DNA of 27,764 nt. Origin: an uncultured Flavobacteriaceae bacterium. GTDB lineage: Bacteria; Bacteroidota; Bacteroidia; Flavobacteriales; Flavobacteriaceae. Shown in pieces: positions 25,966 to 27,764 of the stretch. Below the pieces are notes generated by a model, which saw only the letters and a program-made list of their open reading frames with translations, was not told the DNA's origin and made no database searches. The first letter of the stretch is position 1. Each line of letters begins with the position of its first letter. The translations under genes were made by a program, and so were the position numbers. The stretch lies in the NCBI GenBank assembly GCA_913044085.1, contig CAJWNW010000009.1, positions 1 through 27,764 on the forward strand. Direction: 5' to 3'.

Positions 25966-26418
25966 CTACAGAATGGAAGCTACTTTTGTACAGACAAATT
26001 CTAGAAAAACCTCATCGGCTTTTGTAAAGGGATTTAAGGTATTCGAGTCTATATCAATTTGTCCAATATTTTCACCATTGACAAAAATGGGAATAACAAT
26101 TTCAGATTTCACAGTAAGACTGCAGGCGATATAATTATCTTGTGCTTGTACATCCGGAACTATAAAATTCTGATTGTTAATAGCTACCTGACCGCAGATG
26201 CCTTTGCCAAAAGGAATGGTGGTGTGCTCGGTAGGGTTTCCAGCATAAGGTCCTAATAGAAGCTCTTCTTTTTGTCCATTTCTAAAATAAAACCCCACCC
26301 AATCATAATGGGGGACATTTGATTTTAGTAGTCTACAAATGTGCAATAGAGTGTCTTTGGTTGCGCAAGATTTTTCTATAAGTTCTGAAATCTCAGATTT
26401 TAAATCTTTAAATGGCAT
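25966..26418 (-). CDS. GAF-domain protein, free methionine-(R)-sulfoxide reductase-like
   Basis: The 150-residue protein is a single GAF domain of the fRMsr family, which reduces free methionine-R-sulfoxide. Family segments are WVGFYF (40-45), LLLGPYAG (53-60), PFGKGICG (69-76), IVPDVQA, NYIACSLTVKSEIVIP and the IGQIDIDS end. C75 and C99 correspond to C94 and C118 of E. coli YebR, but the position of YebR C84 is H65. The redox pair therefore differs from the characterised enzyme, and activity cannot be assumed. It is divergent from the small cysteine-rich gene at 26530 and 110 nt upstream of purH. Confidence 0.8.
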   Translation of the reverse strand: MPFKDLKSEISELIEKSCATKDTLLHICRLLKSNVPHYDWVGFYFRNGQKEELLLGPYAGNPTEHTTIPFGKGICGQVAINNQNFIVPDVQAQDNYIACSLTVKSEIVIPIFVNGENIGQIDIDSNTLNPFTKADEVFLEFVCTKVASIL

Positions 26419-26517
26419 GTGTTATTTTTTAGTAAAAGTAAAAAATCACAAGAATTATTCCACAACTAAAGTTTCCGTTAAAAAGAGTCTTTGTTTCAAT
26501 GGTTGCCTAAATATTTA

Positions 26518-26525
26518 TAACTTTG
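26518..26525 (+). promoter_or_regulatory. -7 box TAACTTTG directly before the start of the cysteine-rich protein gene
   Basis: TAACTTTG is a full match to TAnnTTTG and ends only 4 nt before the ATG at 26530. TTTG at 26490-26493 could be the -33 box, but the 24-nt spacer is long. If this box is used, RNA would start at or next to the A of the ATG, giving a leaderless mRNA. Confidence 0.45.
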
Positions 26526-26529
26526 CAAT

Positions 26530-26940
26530 ATGAAATCTTATGTATTTACAAAAATAGTATCTACGCTTATGGCCTTTGCTGTGGTAATGGCTTCATTTTC
26601 TTTCAAAATAGAAAAAAAATATTGTGATTCAAATTTGATCGAGGTTTCTGTAATTTCAGCAACAGCTTCCTGCTGTTGTGTTGTCGCCAAGGATGGTCAA
26701 TTAAAATTAGCAAAAAAGCCCTGTTGTTCCAGTCTAAGTCTGGTTGTTGAAGGGTTTAACAATTACCAATTGTTATTTTCGACATCGCTTTATTCTCTCT
26801 CAACACTTGAAATTGTTCCATCTATCGAGCTTCCAGTTGAATTTATTCTCGAAACCACAGTTAAACATTACTATACAAACTACAATCCCCCACCACTAAT
26901 TGCAGATATACAAGTGTGGAATCAAATTTTTCTTATTTGA
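26530..26940 (+). CDS. Small exported cysteine-rich protein of HYC_CC_PP type
   Basis: The protein has 136 residues. An N-terminal hydrophobic stretch (about 8-24) suggests a signal peptide or anchor. The family pattern is visible: a KKYC motif (C32) where HYC is the namesake, cysteine clusters C48-C50 and C65-C66, and a YNPPPL motif near 118-123. No enzymatic function is known. Paired cysteines in an exported protein suggest metal binding or disulfides. The gene lies 99 nt upstream of a TonB-dependent receptor whose plug also begins with a Cys-Cys pair, which suggests a joint role, perhaps in copper or other soft-metal handling; this is inference. The ATG is preferred because of the adjacent signal sequence. 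Confidence 0.8.
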   Translation: MKSYVFTKIVSTLMAFAVVMASFSFKIEKKYCDSNLIEVSVISATASCCCVVAKDGQLKLAKKPCCSSLSLVVEGFNNYQLLFSTSLYSLSTLEIVPSIELPVEFILETTVKHYYTNYNPPPLIADIQVWNQIFLI

Positions 26941-26960
26941 TCATTTACTGATTTTATATG

Positions 26961-26981
26961 TCCAATCCTAGTTGGATTTTT
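26961..26981 (+). terminator. Weak terminator-like hairpin between the cysteine-rich gene and the receptor
   Basis: TCCAA (26961-26965) pairs with TTGGA (26972-26976) around a 6-nt loop and is followed by TTTTT (26977-26981). Five pairs make a short stem, so it could attenuate rather than stop transcription into the receptor gene. Confidence 0.3.
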
Positions 26982-27039
26982 GATGTATGCATGATTCTGT
27001 GTACCCCAAAACTTATAAATAATTTTAAATTCATATATA

Positions 27040-27764
27040 ATGAAAAATCTTTTCATCTTACTTTATTTTATACCTACTTTGCTTTTTGCTCAAGACAAAA
27101 TAAAAGGCAATATCTTTGAAATATCCTTAGAAGGCATCGAGTTGCCGCTTTTCGGCGCCAATGTCATCTGGGAGGATTCTTCAGTAGGAACTGTTTCCGA
27201 TCAAGACGGAAATTTTTTACTGCCGTATGATAAATCCTATAAAACACTGGTTTTCAGTTATGTAGGATTTGCAACAAAAAAAATTGATGTTAAAACCCCA
27301 TCTAAATTTTTAAAAATCATCCTACAGCCTACGGACACTTTAGGAACTGTTATTGTTAAAGCACGTCAAAAAACTTCAGCTACTTCTTATATAGCTTCTC
27401 AAAACATAACTGTTATTAGCAGTGAAGAGCTTTTGAAAGCGGCTTGCTGCAATCTTTCCGAAAGTTTTGAAACAAATCCATCAATTGATGTGAATTTTTC
27501 AGATGCGGTTTCTGGGACAAAGCAAATTAAAATGTTGGGTCTTAACAGCCCCTACATTCTCATAACCAATGAAAACATTCCGTCAGTGCGTGGTGCTGCT
27601 CAAGTTTATGGGTTGAGTTTTATCCCTGGCAGCTGGGTTGAAAGTATACAGGTTACTAAGGGTGCTGGGAGTGTCACTAATGGTTTTGAAAGCATTACGG
27701 GACAGATCAATGCAGAGCTTGTAAAGCCATTGACGGACCCCAAATTATTTGTGAATATTTACGG
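27040..27764 (+). CDS. TonB-dependent outer-membrane receptor, N-terminal part (partial)
   Basis: The frame is open from the ATG at 27040 through the right window edge (241 codons seen). A signal peptide ends at LLFA (cleavage after A17). Residues about 20-100 form a carboxypeptidase-regulatory-like beta domain (VSDQDGNFLLPYD, FSYVGFATKKI), followed by VIVKA and a TonB plug from about 115. The plug includes AACCNLSESFETNPSIDV (C136-C137), KQIKMLGLNSPYILI, and WVESIQVTKGAGSVTNGFESITGQIN. The receptor barrel lies outside the window. The C136-C137 pair, near the point where the TonB box and plug meet, is uncommon and echoes the cysteine-rich protein encoded upstream. The substrate is not readable here; a metal or metal complex is a guess. 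Confidence 0.92.
   Translation, partial: MKNLFILLYFIPTLLFAQDKIKGNIFEISLEGIELPLFGANVIWEDSSVGTVSDQDGNFLLPYDKSYKTLVFSYVGFATKKIDVKTPSKFLKIILQPTDTLGTVIVKARQKTSATSYIASQNITVISSEELLKAACCNLSESFETNPSIDVNFSDAVSGTKQIKMLGLNSPYILITNENIPSVRGAAQVYGLSFIPGSWVESIQVTKGAGSVTNGFESITGQINAELVKPLTDPKLFVNIY

Noticed and set aside
1..27764. tRNA, rRNA, prophage, integrase or insertion sequence
   Set aside because: No cloverleaf, rRNA core sequence, transposase, integrase or terminal inverted repeats were noticed on reading; the genes form an ordinary chromosomal arrangement.

Overview
The window is a low-GC, chromosome-like segment from a member of the Bacteroidota, most likely family Flavobacteriaceae. The evidence is the gliding genes gldB and gldC, a very large secreted protein with a type IX secretion (T9SS) type B sorting domain, a small cysteine-rich protein of the flavobacterial HYC_CC_PP type, a SAM-I riboswitch upstream of metY/metX, starts without clear Shine-Dalgarno sequences, and several TTTx-N18/19-TAnnTTTG-like promoters. 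No rRNA, tRNA, IS element, phage gene or CRISPR array was seen. The start of leuB and the N-terminal third or so of a TonB-dependent receptor are cut by the window edges.

Layout. Positions 1-3198 (minus) hold a tight leucine operon, leuA-leuC-leuD-leuB. Its LeuA is a short form without the C-terminal regulatory domain. Divergent from it is an unrecognised helical-repeat protein (about 3351-4901, plus). Next comes a methionine block: a SAM-I riboswitch (about 4980-5092), metY and a MetX-like acetyltransferase. A long-chain polyprenyl diphosphate synthase and dnaG follow on the plus strand; DnaG has lost all four zinc ligands. Meeting dnaG stop-to-stop is a minus-strand pair, nadE plus a NarL-type regulator that lacks the usual phospho-acceptor aspartate. 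Positions 12222-17336 encode a 1704-residue secreted multidomain protein, followed by gldB-gldC.

Positions 18745-25855 (minus) carry purH and then the cell-elongation operon mreB-mreC-mreD-pbp2-rodA, with overlapping or nearly touching genes. Upstream of purH is a free-methionine sulfoxide reductase-like GAF protein. At the right edge (plus strand) sit the cysteine-rich exported protein and the TonB-dependent receptor, which look like a metal-related uptake or sensing pair.

Most of the window is housekeeping: amino-acid synthesis, replication, NAD, purine and cell shape. The accessory or less understood parts are the T9SS giant protein, the pseudo-receiver regulator co-transcribed with nadE, the 516-521 residue helical protein, and the cysteine-rich protein/receptor pair. 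All functional calls come from reading motifs and remembered family features; no database search was run.
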